NCBI RefSeq assembly: GCF_018599195.1
Contig: NZ_JAHFVK010000001.1
Coordinates: forward strand, 62,001-126,000
Direction: 5' to 3'
From: Croceibacterium selenioxidans
GTDB taxonomy: Bacteria > Pseudomonadota > Alphaproteobacteria > Sphingomonadales > Sphingomonadaceae
DNA length: 64,000 nt
Shown here: one piece after another, positions 34,956-44,490 of the stretch
Layout of the letters: each line of letters opens with the position of its first letter
Numbering within the stretch: position 1 is the stretch's first letter
Translations under genes and position numbers: made by a program
Notes under the pieces: model-generated
What the model saw: only the letters and a program-made list of their open reading frames with translations
Told to the model about the DNA's origin: nothing
The model's database searches: none

Positions 34956-35923
34956 AGCGCACTCGCATCGGCTGGCGCCATGTTAGCGTTATGATGGCTG
35001 TCGCGATCATACTGACCTTGCCTTTCGGTCGCCTGTCCGGGACGATCGATGCCTTTACCTCTTTCTTGCCGTTTGCCCCGCTATTCGCCTTGGCCGCCTT
35101 CATTCCAGGGCGAGGCAGCATGTCCCGTGTCGTGAAGGGTATCGCGGTGTGCGTCTTTCTCGTCGCGGCGGTGGCGATGGTTCCGGAGGTCGTCGCCCCG
35201 GGCCGGGCGAATGCGACAGGCGCTTCGGGCCAACGCCTGACATTGATCACTCAAAATGTCTCGGTACGGAATTCCGACCCGATCGGCACGATCGACGCCT
35301 TGCTGGCGAGCGGTGCGGACATCGTACTGCTTCAGGAGACCGACGGCGCCGTCGGTTCTTTTCATCCACGGCTCAAGCAACGCTTTCCCTATCACAGTCC
35401 CTGCGGCGAAAGCTGCTCCGCTGTGATTTATTCGCGACTGCCGCTGATCGAGGCCCAGTACCGCGCCCGGACATCGGGCGGCGACGAATTCGGCCCACCG
35501 TTGCTCTGGGCCGTCGCCAAACTCGAGGACGGGACGCAGATTCCGATCGTTACTTATCACCAGCCCTGGCCTCTGCCCGCGGCGCGACAGGCGAGGTGGC
35601 GGGAGACCCTTCCAGATGCGCTGGCGTCGTTGGGAACCCAGCGGCTGATCCTGGGCGGTGACTTCAATCTCACGCCCTGGAGTTCGGCCATGCATCAGCT
35701 CGATGGGGATCTCGCCCCGCTTAGCCGTGGCACGCGCGCGGCGTTCAGCTTCCCGGCGAAGATCGCAGGAATATCCTGGCCCGTGCCGTTTCTTCCCATC
35801 GATCATGTCTACACCGGGCCGCAATGGTCGGTGCAGAACGTCGAAGTGCTTCCGGCCATGGGCTCGGACCATCACGCTATCCGGGCCGATCTCGTCCTCA
35901 CCCAACCGGCGGTGGCAGGATGA
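34952..35923 (+). CDS. Endonuclease/exonuclease/phosphatase-family (EEP) protein, membrane-anchored
   Basis: 323 residues. Two or three N-terminal hydrophobic helices (SVMMAVAIILTLPFG, FLPFAPLFALAAFIPG, GIAVCVFLVAAVAMV) precede an EEP domain facing the periplasm: LITQNVSVRN, IVLLQETDG, SRLPLIEAQ, ILGGDFNLTPWS, PIDHVYTG and GSDHHAI. In the EEP fold these carry metal and catalytic Asp, His, Asn and Glu. In this setting it is more likely a phosphodiesterase or phosphatase acting on lipid-linked intermediates than a nuclease. Coupled by four-base overlaps to the genes on both sides. Confidence 0.88.
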   Translation: MKRTRIGWRHVSVMMAVAIILTLPFGRLSGTIDAFTSFLPFAPLFALAAFIPGRGSMSRVVKGIAVCVFLVAAVAMVPEVVAPGRANATGASGQRLTLITQNVSVRNSDPIGTIDALLASGADIVLLQETDGAVGSFHPRLKQRFPYHSPCGESCSAVIYSRLPLIEAQYRARTSGGDEFGPPLLWAVAKLEDGTQIPIVTYHQPWPLPAARQARWRETLPDALASLGTQRLILGGDFNLTPWSSAMHQLDGDLAPLSRGTRAAFSFPAKIAGISWPVPFLPIDHVYTGPQWSVQNVEVLPAMGSDHHAIRADLVLTQPAVAG

Positions 35924-37269
35924 GCGACAGCTTTTCCGATGTGGCCCCGATGCTTCCCGCCTATGCGCTGCTTCCTGCGCTCGGCCTGCTCACGCTTGTC
36001 GGGCTCTACGCGCTGTGGACCGCCCAAGGGTTGGCGGCCCGCTTCGTGGTGTTCGCGATCTGGATGCGCCTCGTCCTCTCGGCCTTGCATGTCTATACCT
36101 ACGCACAGGTCGCGGGCGGCCTGTCGATCAACGCGCTGTTTTCGATCCTTGTGGTTGGACTTGGCTTCCTGGTCATTCGCAAGCCGCTGCTGCTCAACAA
36201 GGCGGTACTACCCATCTACCTGCTGATCGTCGTGACGGTGCTAAGCGCCGTGGCCAACTCCCGGCTGGTTGCCGGGTTCGACGTCCTTATCAAGTATCTC
36301 TATTTCCTGGTGATAGCGCTCGCGACTTATCAAGCGCTGCAGAAGAACGAACGCGGCTTCGGCCTTGCAGTTCTCCTCGCCTTCAGTCCGCTCGTGCTTC
36401 TGCAGCTGATTTCGGTGGTGCTGGGAATGCCGAAGACGGCGCCCGACGGCTCGATCAGCTACATCGGCGGGTACAATCACGAAGCAGCCTTCTCAGTGGC
36501 GCTTGTCGGATTGTTCTTCGCGGCCTGTCTCGCCAAGGGCGCGAACCTGACCATCCGGTCGATGGCCATGGTGGCGGCCGCCGCCGGCATCTGGATAGCC
36601 AACTATCGTACGGCCATGATCGGGATTCTGCCCCTGGGATTCTACGCGACCGCCATGGGTGTCGGCCGATGGGTCGAGCCCAAGTTGCGCGCGGTGGTGA
36701 TCATCGGAATTACTCTGCTTGGAGTCGCGCTTCTCGTTTACGCCCTGGGAGTTTCCGAGCGCTTCAGCGAGATCAGAGGGCTGCTCCAGGGCGAGGTTGA
36801 TCTGCTGAAGCCACCGGAATCCTTCACGGCCGCCGATCAGGATTTGCTGAGCGCCCGAGCCTATATCTGGAGCCAATACCTTTACGGGTGGATGGAAGGA
36901 AACGCGCTCCAGCATCTGCTCGGCTTCGGCCCCGATGCGTGGGAAGATCACTTTGAGATCTACGCTCACAACACCTTCATCGGCGGATTGTTCGATGGTG
37001 GCCTGCTGGGCGAAGCTGCCTTCATCACCCTGTTTGCGACGGGTTTCGTCCTGGCGGCGCGGAGCGGCGAATTCGCACCGCGATTGCTGGCGGCGCACCT
37101 GAGCTTCCTTCTGCTCAACATGGCGACGATGCCCTTCTGGTTGATCGAAGGGCTCATTCTCTACGGCTATCTTTGGGGGCACACGATGCACGCTTATTAC
37201 CGCCGGGCTCCGAAGTGGGAGTTCGACCCAGCTCATCTGCTCGAAGCCCGCTTCCACGGCAGTCTGTGA
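35920..37269 (+). CDS. O-antigen polymerase/ligase-like membrane protein (Wzy-type)
   Basis: 449 residues with about 11-12 hydrophobic helices and one large polar loop before the last helices (about 285-350, GLLQGEVDLLKPPESF..AHNTFIGGLFDGGLLG). The GFGPDAWEDHFEIYAHNTF stretch is typical of Wzy/WaaL proteins (HNxF before the closing helices). It would polymerise lipid-linked repeat units in the periplasm. Start ATG 35920 overlaps the EEP stop. Confidence 0.88.
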   Translation: MSDSFSDVAPMLPAYALLPALGLLTLVGLYALWTAQGLAARFVVFAIWMRLVLSALHVYTYAQVAGGLSINALFSILVVGLGFLVIRKPLLLNKAVLPIYLLIVVTVLSAVANSRLVAGFDVLIKYLYFLVIALATYQALQKNERGFGLAVLLAFSPLVLLQLISVVLGMPKTAPDGSISYIGGYNHEAAFSVALVGLFFAACLAKGANLTIRSMAMVAAAAGIWIANYRTAMIGILPLGFYATAMGVGRWVEPKLRAVVIIGITLLGVALLVYALGVSERFSEIRGLLQGEVDLLKPPESFTAADQDLLSARAYIWSQYLYGWMEGNALQHLLGFGPDAWEDHFEIYAHNTFIGGLFDGGLLGEAAFITLFATGFVLAARSGEFAPRLLAAHLSFLLLNMATMPFWLIEGLILYGYLWGHTMHAYYRRAPKWEFDPAHLLEARFHGSL

Positions 37270-38225
37270 TGTCATCCGAGCGAGGATCGGGCAACGCGGT
37301 GCCGCGCTTCTCGGTGGTCATGCCGCTCTACAACAAGGCGCCGCACGTCGAGGCGACGATCCGCAGCGCGCTCAGTCAAAGCCGGTCGCCAGAAGAGATC
37401 ATCGTCATTGACGATGGTTCGACCGATGGAGGCCTGGAAATCGTGCGCTCCATCAGTGACAACCGCTTGCGCATCCTGACCCGATCCCCTCCGGGTCCCG
37501 GAGGTTATGCCGCCAGGAACGTGGGCATCAGGGAAGCCAAGGGGGACTGGATTGCCTTTCTCGACGCCGACGACATGTGGAGCGATCACCATCTCGAAGA
37601 CCTCTACAAGGCCATCACCGCTTCATCCGACCCCGTAGGGTGCGCGTTCAGCCGGTTCGAGATTGTTGAGGCCGCGGGCCGACGGCCTTATCGGCATTCA
37701 CACCGGCTGACGGCAGGCCAGGCGCTCCCGCTCGAACGTCTCATCGAGGCCTGGCTCGATACCGAGCGATGTCCTGTCTGGACGGGCGCGACGGCCATTC
37801 GGACCGAGCTTCTGCTCGAAGCCGGCCTATTCCCGGAAGACGGCACTCGGCGGGGCGGAGACAAGGACATGTGGCTTCGCGCCCTGGCTCGTTCCGAGGC
37901 GGTGTTCGTCGAACGCTCCAGCGCCGAGTTCCACCAGGACACGGTAAACCGGGTAACTCGCTCGACACGGCATTCGAGCTTGCCGGTTATCGTCTCGACC
38001 ATCGCAGCGTTGTTGGATGAAGCGACGCCCGAGCAGCGCAAGCTTCTCAAGCGCCTGTCGAACCAGGAAGTCCTGCTCTACGCGCGTCACTCGGCAGGGA
38101 ACGGCGTGCCCTTTGGGCTTGAGTTCTTCCGGGCGCTTTACGCGCCCTGGATGCGCGACGGCATGAGGATGGCCGGCTACTGGCTGGCCGCATGGGCTAT
38201 GCGGTTACGGAAACTGGCGGGCTAG
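37269..38225 (+). CDS. Glycosyltransferase family 2
   Basis: 318 residues, GT-A fold: FSVVMPLYNKAPHVEATIRSAL, EEIIVIDDGSTDGG, AARNVGIREAKGDWIAFLDADDMW (the DxD metal site) and, later, TRRGGDKDMWLRAL. Adds a sugar to the lipid-linked repeat unit. Start overlaps the polymerase stop (TGATG). It overlaps the convergent acetyltransferase by four bases at its 3' end. Confidence 0.92.
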   Translation: MSSERGSGNAVPRFSVVMPLYNKAPHVEATIRSALSQSRSPEEIIVIDDGSTDGGLEIVRSISDNRLRILTRSPPGPGGYAARNVGIREAKGDWIAFLDADDMWSDHHLEDLYKAITASSDPVGCAFSRFEIVEAAGRRPYRHSHRLTAGQALPLERLIEAWLDTERCPVWTGATAIRTELLLEAGLFPEDGTRRGGDKDMWLRALARSEAVFVERSSAEFHQDTVNRVTRSTRHSSLPVIVSTIAALLDEATPEQRKLLKRLSNQEVLLYARHSAGNGVPFGLEFFRALYAPWMRDGMRMAGYWLAAWAMRLRKLAG

Positions 38226-38920
38226 GGCACAGTCTGCCCGTTCGCCGCATAACAAGCCGCGAGCAGGTCCGCCGGAACCACACGATTGACATAGCCGTCG
38301 GAGCCGTCCTCCGAGATCACCTTCGCGGGAATGCCGGCGACCACGCTGTTGGGCGGCACGTCCCGGGTTACCAGCGCGGACACGCCGATCGCGCTATCCT
38401 GGCCAACCGTAACCTTGCCAATGACTTTCGCGCCGACCCCCATGAAGACCCGGTTGCCGATAGTGGGAGTGCCGGCCCGTTTTCCGCGGTTAGTCTGGCC
38501 GATCATGGTCATCGCGCTCAAGGTCACATCATGTCCGATCTTCGTGTGGCCATGGACGTAGATGCCGCCGAAGCGGTTGATGAACAGGCCGGGATCGATC
38601 TCGGTATATTCGGGAATCGCTATCCCGTATTTGTAGCGGCAGTGCAGCAGGATGAACTTGGCGACCGGATAGAGCGTGAGCCGAGTGACGCGCCCACTTT
38701 TCAGGTAGCCACTGACCCGCATCCAGAAGGTATATTTATACCCGGGTGTAAAAAGGAAATGGCGCCAGAAGTGGAAGCGGCCGCCGTGGTAGCGATGCAG
38801 GTCAGCGGCCAGATACAGCCGGAGCGCCCGAAAGGATTTGAGGCATCCGCGTGAATGAGGTTTGGCCAGCGCCTCGAGGTCGACATCTTCGCGTAACTGG
38901 ATCTTCGAGGCCTCGGTCAT
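38222..38920 (-). CDS. Left-handed beta-helix acyltransferase, serine acetyltransferase-like
   Basis: 232 residues. A helical N-terminus with LYLAADLHRYHGGRFHFWRHFLFTPGYKYTFWMRV precedes hexapeptide repeats (GIYVHGHTKIGHDVTLSAM, TIGNRVFMGVGAKVIGKVTVG, AIGVSALVTRDVPPNSVVAG). The first region resembles capsule/EPS acetyltransferases of the SAT-like group, so O-acetylation of a sugar is likelier than cysteine synthesis. AAGGTGG is 4-10 bases before ATG 38920. It is the only minus-strand gene inside the plus-strand cluster. Confidence 0.88.
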   Translation of the reverse strand: MTEASKIQLREDVDLEALAKPHSRGCLKSFRALRLYLAADLHRYHGGRFHFWRHFLFTPGYKYTFWMRVSGYLKSGRVTRLTLYPVAKFILLHCRYKYGIAIPEYTEIDPGLFINRFGGIYVHGHTKIGHDVTLSAMTMIGQTNRGKRAGTPTIGNRVFMGVGAKVIGKVTVGQDSAIGVSALVTRDVPPNSVVAGIPAKVISEDGSDGYVNRVVPADLLAACYAANGQTVP

Positions 38921-39154
38921 ACCCACCTTTCCGCACCATTGTGCATCTGCGTACTCCCAACTGTCTATTACGGCTTTCGTTCTCCGCCATGGCCTTCGGA
39001 GGCACGTTTCGTGAGCCGGTCTCACGCCAGTCTCACTTCGGCGCTTTGCCTAATAACTGCCGGAACGCATCTGAGGTTCTAGTCGTATGCTGCGTTGCAA
39101 CAGGGAGGCTGCGGTACCGCTGTGGTAGCGTCGAACGGACGGCGAGGAGTTGCT

Positions 39155-40270
39155 ATGGATTCTGCACGCTCTCGCCTGTGCGTCACAGGCTTGCGCGGTA
39201 TTCCCGGGGTGATGGGCGGTGTGGAAACGCACTGCGAAGAACTGCTCCCGCGGGTGGCGGTAAGTGCTCCTGAGTTCGAAATCGAAGTGTTGGGTCGACG
39301 GCCCTACATGAAGGGCGTGTCGGATCGGTGCCAAGGCGTGCTGATCACGTCGCTTCCGTCCCCGCGACAATCGCATCTCGAGGCCATCATCTCGACCACC
39401 GTGGGGGTGCTTTACGCCCGCTGGAGGGGGGCTCGCGTCCTTCACATTCACGCCATAGGTCCCGCAATCCTTACCCCCTTCGCCCGATTGATCGGGCTCA
39501 AGGTCGTGATGACGCATCACGGCGACGACTATGAGCGGGCGAAGTGGGGCCGCTTCGCCAAGTTCATGCTCCGGACGGGCGAGAGCTGGGGCCTTAACTG
39601 CGCCCATCGGGTCATCGCGGTGTCGCCCTCGCTCGCGCAAAGACTGGCGCGCCAATACCCGTCATGCGCGGAGAAGGTTCGCTACATTCCGAACGGCGCG
39701 CCCGCGCTCATCGACGACGAGCTGGGTTCCGCGGAAATATTGTCGCGTTTTGGCCTCTCGGCTCGAAAGTTCATCCTCGCGGTCGGCCGCTTCGTACCGG
39801 AGAAGGGCTTCGACTACCTTATCGACGCGTTTCGCAAGAGTGGGACCGGGCGGAAACTGGTGATCGCGGGAGGCGCCGATCACGGCTCCGCCTACGCCAG
39901 GAAGATCATGAGCGAAGCAGGCGGAAACGTCATACTGACAGGACAGCAGCCGAGGCCCGTGCTCAAGGCTCTTTATGAAAACACAGATCTCTTCGTGCTC
40001 CCCTCCTTTCACGAAGGTTTGCCGATCACGGCCCTAGAAGCGGGACGCTGCGGAGCGCCGATGCTTCTTAGCGACATCCAGCCTAACCGAGATCTGGGAT
40101 TGGGGGCGGCGAACTACTTCCCGGTTGGCAATGCCGACGTACTGGCCGAGAAGATGGGCAAGCCATCGGTCGAGTTCTCGGTGGACGCGCGAGACCTCCA
40201 CGACCGCTTCGACTGGGACCAGATCGCGCAACACACGCTTGCCGTTTATCGGGAGGCCGAAAGAGTCTGA
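39155..40270 (+). CDS. Glycosyltransferase family 4
   Basis: 371 residues with GLRGIPGVMGGVETHCEELLPRV at the N-terminus (GGVE loop), ILAVGRFVPEKGFDYLIDAF and the C-terminal site LPSFHEGLPITALEAGRCGAPML. GGAG lies 7 bases before ATG 39155. The N-terminus resembles rhamnosyl- or glucosyltransferases of exopolysaccharide loci. The stop overlaps the flippase start by one base. Confidence 0.92.
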   Translation: MDSARSRLCVTGLRGIPGVMGGVETHCEELLPRVAVSAPEFEIEVLGRRPYMKGVSDRCQGVLITSLPSPRQSHLEAIISTTVGVLYARWRGARVLHIHAIGPAILTPFARLIGLKVVMTHHGDDYERAKWGRFAKFMLRTGESWGLNCAHRVIAVSPSLAQRLARQYPSCAEKVRYIPNGAPALIDDELGSAEILSRFGLSARKFILAVGRFVPEKGFDYLIDAFRKSGTGRKLVIAGGADHGSAYARKIMSEAGGNVILTGQQPRPVLKALYENTDLFVLPSFHEGLPITALEAGRCGAPMLLSDIQPNRDLGLGAANYFPVGNADVLAEKMGKPSVEFSVDARDLHDRFDWDQIAQHTLAVYREAERV

Positions 40271-41763
40271 TGGTGGAGTTTCGCGGCAAGCTCTTAGCCG
40301 GAGCCGGATGGATGGGGGCTTCGCGCCTCGCCGTGAACGCGCTCGGGTTCCTGAGTACGGTAGTCCTCGCTCGCATCCTCACGCCGGACGACTTCGGCCT
40401 GGTCGCGCTGGCCATGGCGATGATCCTGCTGATGTCGGCCATAACCGACACGTCGCTGGCTTCGGCCCTGGTCCAGCACGACGATCCGGGCGAGGACCAC
40501 TGCAACACCATTTTGACCATGGGGGTCATACGCGGGGTAATCGCCGCGGTGCTCTTCTCGGTCGCCGCCTATCCGCTTTCCCGCCTGTTCAACGAACCGC
40601 GCCTGGTCGACGTCATGTACGTGCTTTCGATCACGCTGGTCCTCAGCGGATTTGCCAACCCAAGGTCGATCCTGCTGACGAAGGATCTGATCTTCTGGCA
40701 GCAGTTCATGCTGCAGGTTTCCAAGAAGCTGACGCAGCTGCTGGTCGCCGTGGCGCTCGCGCTGATCTACCGCAGCTATTGGGCGATGATCCTCGGGACC
40801 GTCATCGGGCAGGCGGTCAGCGTTGCGGTTTCCTACAGCGTCCTGCCCTATCGCCCCCGGCCCGGACTGAAGCACGCACGTGAGCTGCTCGGCTTTTCGG
40901 TCTGGCTGACCTTGGGAAGCATTGTTCGAACCGCCAATTGGCGCATCGACCATCTGCTGATCGGCGGGTTCCTCGGCAGGCCCGCACTGGGCTATTACTC
41001 GATGGGAAGCAATCTGGCGGCGATGCCCACGCAGGAAGTGACGACGCCGCTGTTCTCGGCGCTGTTTCCCGCCTTTACGCGCGTCACTGATTCCAGGGAG
41101 CGTCTCGTAAGGAACTATCAGCGCGCCCAGTCCACCGTGACATGCGTCGTACTCCCCTTAGGCGTCGGTGCAGCCCTGATTGCCGACCCGCTCATACCCT
41201 TGCTCCTCGGGGAAAAATGGCGACCGGCGGTATTCGTGGTCCAGATGCTCTCGGCCGTCTTCGCTCTCCAGACGATCGGTTCGCTCGCGCAGCCGCTCGC
41301 CATGGCGACGGGGCGGACGAGGATGCTCTTCATCCGCGATCTCCAGAATTTCGCCCTGAGGGTACCGTTGATCGTGCTCGGCATGTTCCTGGCTGGACTG
41401 CCGGGAATCTTGTGGGCCCGGGCGATCACCGGGTCGGTCGCAATCGGCTTCAACATGGCCGTCGTTCGATCGATCACCGGACTGGGCTATCGAGAGCAGG
41501 TGATGGACAACTTGCGCGTCCTGTCAGCGGCTGCCGTCATGACGGGTGGCGTCTTGCTCGTACATGGGCTGCTGTCGACCGGGACAAGCTGGCAGGCCCA
41601 ACTGATGGAACTCATCGCCATGACCTTGATTGGGGCGGTCCTCTACATCGGCAGCCTCGCCGTGTTCTGGTTCATGGCGGGGATGCCCGACGGGCCGGAG
41701 AAGGAAATCGTGCAAACTCTTAAGCAAATGGGAAATCGCCTTGCCCAGCCTTCGCAACAGTAG
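40270..41763 (+). CDS. Polysaccharide flippase (Wzx/MOP family)
   Basis: 497 residues with about 14 hydrophobic segments; the N-terminus GKLLAGAGWMGASRLAVNALGFLSTVVLARILTPDDFGLVALA is the signature of the MOP/polysaccharide-transporter family (Wzx, WzxC type). It flips undecaprenyl-linked repeat units across the inner membrane. Sits between a glycosyltransferase and the pyruvyltransferase in one coupled operon. Confidence 0.92.
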   Translation: MVEFRGKLLAGAGWMGASRLAVNALGFLSTVVLARILTPDDFGLVALAMAMILLMSAITDTSLASALVQHDDPGEDHCNTILTMGVIRGVIAAVLFSVAAYPLSRLFNEPRLVDVMYVLSITLVLSGFANPRSILLTKDLIFWQQFMLQVSKKLTQLLVAVALALIYRSYWAMILGTVIGQAVSVAVSYSVLPYRPRPGLKHARELLGFSVWLTLGSIVRTANWRIDHLLIGGFLGRPALGYYSMGSNLAAMPTQEVTTPLFSALFPAFTRVTDSRERLVRNYQRAQSTVTCVVLPLGVGAALIADPLIPLLLGEKWRPAVFVVQMLSAVFALQTIGSLAQPLAMATGRTRMLFIRDLQNFALRVPLIVLGMFLAGLPGILWARAITGSVAIGFNMAVVRSITGLGYREQVMDNLRVLSAAAVMTGGVLLVHGLLSTGTSWQAQLMELIAMTLIGAVLYIGSLAVFWFMAGMPDGPEKEIVQTLKQMGNRLAQPSQQ

Positions 41764-41767
41764 CGCC

Positions 41768-42829
41768 ATGATCATCGGCGACTTGCCGGACCCACGCAGG
41801 TCACGGAACGGTGGAGATGCAGGGGCAACCTTGCGTTCGAGCGCCGTGCTCGTTCACGAGCAACGACTGCTGTTGCGCGATGCGATGGCAAAGGTCCTCT
41901 CGCCAGGGCAAGCTTATGCGCTGGTCGACTTTCCAAACTTTTCCAACGTCGGCGACAGCGCGATATGGCTCGGCGCGCGTGCCTTGCTCGAGGATTTGGC
42001 AGGCCGTCCTCCAGCCTATGTCGCGACCATCAAGGGCTTCAACGAAGCGGCACTGACCGCCGCTGTTGGCTCCGGTCCGATCCTGATCAACGGTGGCGGC
42101 AACTTCGGCGATCTTTGGCCGGCGCACCAGGATTTGCGGGAAGAGTTGCTGCGGCGATTCCCCGGTCGGCCGATCATCCAGCTGCCGCAATCGATCAAGT
42201 TCCATGACCTCGGCCGTGCGCAGCGTTTCGCAGAGCTCGGCCGGCAGCACGGCAACTTCACGCTGATGGTGCGCGACGAGGCAAGCCGCGAGTTCGCCCG
42301 TGAAGCGCTGGGGATCGAGGCTCCGCTGGTGCCCGATTGCGCGGTCTACCTTGGGCCGCAACAGCGCCGCGCGACGCCTGATGTCGCGACGGTCCTGCTG
42401 CTGCGCACGGATGAAGAGCGGGCGGGCGTGGAGCGGGGAGCCTTCGGCTCGCTCGAAAACTCACGCCTCGTCGACTGGATCGAGGAGCCCGCCAATCTGT
42501 TCAAGAATGCAAAGCGTCGGGCTCGCGTCGAAGCGCTCATGCGGGGTCAATTCTCTCGTTCGGCCAGGCGGCTCACCCTGTTCGATCGGCTTGCCCGGCA
42601 GCGCCTTGAACGTGGGCTGGCGATGCTGTCGGAGGGCGAGGCGGTCATCACGGATCGGCTGCATGGCCACATCCTGTCGCTGCTGCTCGACATGCCCCAC
42701 GTCGCGCTCGACAACAGCTATGGCAAGGTTTCCGGCTACATCGGGGCCTGGAACCGGAACTATGAGCACCTTCGGCTGGCAACGAGCGTGGAAACGGCGC
42801 TGGCCGGGCGCGGGGAGCTTGCGCGATAA
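41768..42829 (+). CDS. Polysaccharide pyruvyl transferase family protein
   Basis: 353 residues: the start SNVGDSAIWLGARALLEDLA, PILINGGGNFGDLWPAHQDLRE, PIIQLPQSIKF, LMVRDEASREFAR and VITDRLHGHILSLLLDMPHVALDNSYGKVSGY are the conserved family blocks. It adds a pyruvate ketal (from PEP) to a sugar, giving an acidic polymer. The ATG at 41768 follows the flippase stop by 4 bp; the stop overlaps the next gene (TAATG). Confidence 0.92.
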   Translation: MIIGDLPDPRRSRNGGDAGATLRSSAVLVHEQRLLLRDAMAKVLSPGQAYALVDFPNFSNVGDSAIWLGARALLEDLAGRPPAYVATIKGFNEAALTAAVGSGPILINGGGNFGDLWPAHQDLREELLRRFPGRPIIQLPQSIKFHDLGRAQRFAELGRQHGNFTLMVRDEASREFAREALGIEAPLVPDCAVYLGPQQRRATPDVATVLLLRTDEERAGVERGAFGSLENSRLVDWIEEPANLFKNAKRRARVEALMRGQFSRSARRLTLFDRLARQRLERGLAMLSEGEAVITDRLHGHILSLLLDMPHVALDNSYGKVSGYIGAWNRNYEHLRLATSVETALAGRGELAR

Positions 42830-43698
42830 TGTGTGATACCGTCGACAAGCTATACTTCAGCGCGATCATTCCTACGCATCTGCGGCCGGACCTGCTTTCC
42901 GAGGCCATTTCGAGTGTCGCTGCTCAGTCCCTCCGACCGCTCGAGCTCATCGTCGTGAGCGACGTGGATGACGCGGACACAAGGGAACTGATCGCGGCCC
43001 GTCAGCCTGCCATTCCTTTCCCCTTGCGTTACGTCGTCAACCGCCCCGAGCCGGGAGCCTGCGGTTCGCGCAACCTCGGCGCGCAGCTGGCGGTCTGTGA
43101 CTGGTTGGCGTTCCTCGATGACGACGACGTCTGGCGGCCCGAATTTCTGCGTCGCTGTGCCGAGGCCGCTCTCCTCGATAACGCGACCCTGATCCTGGCA
43201 CCGCTGGTTGAATGCTCACCGGAGCGGGAAGATCGCGTTCGGAGATTTCCCGAAGGCCTCGACTCACATTCGCTCTTCACGGTCCCGGGTGGCATGACGG
43301 GCAGCAACTTCGCCATCACTCGCGACCGTTTCCTGGCGGTTGGCGGGTTCGATCCGGAAGTTAGCGTCTTCAATGACTGGGATCTGCTGTTCCGCCTGAT
43401 CGCGGCGGACCCGCACTACGCGGTTCTCGACGAACCACTGGTGGAGTGGAGACAGCACGTCGGCGAGCGCATCGGTTCACGGTCGCTGAAGCGCGCGCAG
43501 GGCCTGGACTTCTTCGTCGACCGTTATTCGGAATATATGCCACCGGAACTCGTCGCCGAATTGCGGGCGACTGCGGCTTCGATACGCCGTGACCTGAGCG
43601 CGAACTGGACGGGATACGTTGAGCACAGCCTGGCGATAGCGCGGGCGCGCGGGGTAACGGGCGTGTTGAAGAAGAAGCTAGGTCTGGCTCGTCCATGA
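42829..43698 (+). CDS. Glycosyltransferase family 2
   Basis: 289 residues: FSAIIPTHLRPDLLSEAISSVAAQSL, ELIVVSDVDDAD, GACGSRNLGAQLAVCDWLAFLDDDDVWRPEFL with a DDDD metal site, and FNDWDLLFRLI. Adds a sugar to the repeat unit. Both ends overlap neighbours, so it belongs to the same operon. Confidence 0.9.
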   Translation: MCDTVDKLYFSAIIPTHLRPDLLSEAISSVAAQSLRPLELIVVSDVDDADTRELIAARQPAIPFPLRYVVNRPEPGACGSRNLGAQLAVCDWLAFLDDDDVWRPEFLRRCAEAALLDNATLILAPLVECSPEREDRVRRFPEGLDSHSLFTVPGGMTGSNFAITRDRFLAVGGFDPEVSVFNDWDLLFRLIAADPHYAVLDEPLVEWRQHVGERIGSRSLKRAQGLDFFVDRYSEYMPPELVAELRATAASIRRDLSANWTGYVEHSLAIARARGVTGVLKKKLGLARP

Positions 43699-44435
43699 AG
43701 GTGAAGGTCGTCGTCGTCAGCCTCGATACAGCCAGCGATCGGCGCGCACGTTTTTCCGCGACGGTTCCGGCGGACTCTCTCGACTGGGAGTTCTTCGACG
43801 CCCATCGCGGTCTCGCCCCGGGCCTGCGTTACGATGAAGCGGAGGCCATCCGTCGCAAGGGCCGGCCCCTTAAGCCCGGAGAGCTCGGCTGTTATTCGAG
43901 TCATTACGCAATCTGGCAGCAACTCCTCGAGAGTGACGACGACGCTTACATCGTTCTCGAGGACGATGTTGTTCCGGACTGGAAGTTCCTGGCAGCCCTG
44001 GCCCGGGAGCCGCTGGTCCAGCGCGGCATTCGCTACCTGAGGCTTTACTACAAATATCCCGCTCGCTACCTTGTGCGGGAGCGGAACTTCGTGCGTCGCT
44101 CCACCTCGATCATCGAGCTGCTCGATCTTGCCTTCGGCACCCAAGGCTATGTCGTCACCAAACCGGCGGCGGAAGTTTTCGTAAAGACCTTCCGCAATGT
44201 CGTCCGCCCGGTCGATGACCAGCTCGACCGTCACTGGGAGCACGGTGTTCCCAACCTAAGCGTCTTCCCGTTCCCGCTGTTTGAGATGATGCTCGAATCA
44301 GACATTGGCGACGACCGGTTCGCGGCGCAGCCGCCAAGGACGCTGGCGCGACGCATGGACATGTGGCGCGACCGGGTAAGCAAGCGGCTGGCTATTGCTC
44401 GCCGCCGTCGGGATGTTGGCATCGCTGGGAGGTAG
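43695..44435 (+). CDS. Glycosyltransferase family 25 (LPS/capsule type)
   Basis: 246 residues with the GT25 pattern: KVVVVSLDTASDRRARF near the start, FDAHRG, KPGELGCYSSHYAIWQQLLESDDDAYIVLEDDVVPD (LEDD metal site) and GTQGYVVTKPAAEVF. GT25 enzymes are beta-galactosyl or related transferases of lipooligosaccharides. Last gene of the coupled plus-strand polysaccharide operon. ATGA overlap with the preceding gene. Confidence 0.9.
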   Translation: MKVKVVVVSLDTASDRRARFSATVPADSLDWEFFDAHRGLAPGLRYDEAEAIRRKGRPLKPGELGCYSSHYAIWQQLLESDDDAYIVLEDDVVPDWKFLAALAREPLVQRGIRYLRLYYKYPARYLVRERNFVRRSTSIIELLDLAFGTQGYVVTKPAAEVFVKTFRNVVRPVDDQLDRHWEHGVPNLSVFPFPLFEMMLESDIGDDRFAAQPPRTLARRMDMWRDRVSKRLAIARRRRDVGIAGR

Positions 44436-44490
44436 ACTTCCCGGCCGAGGCGCCTCGACAAGCCCGGCCTGCGCGGTAAGGGGCGGCTCC

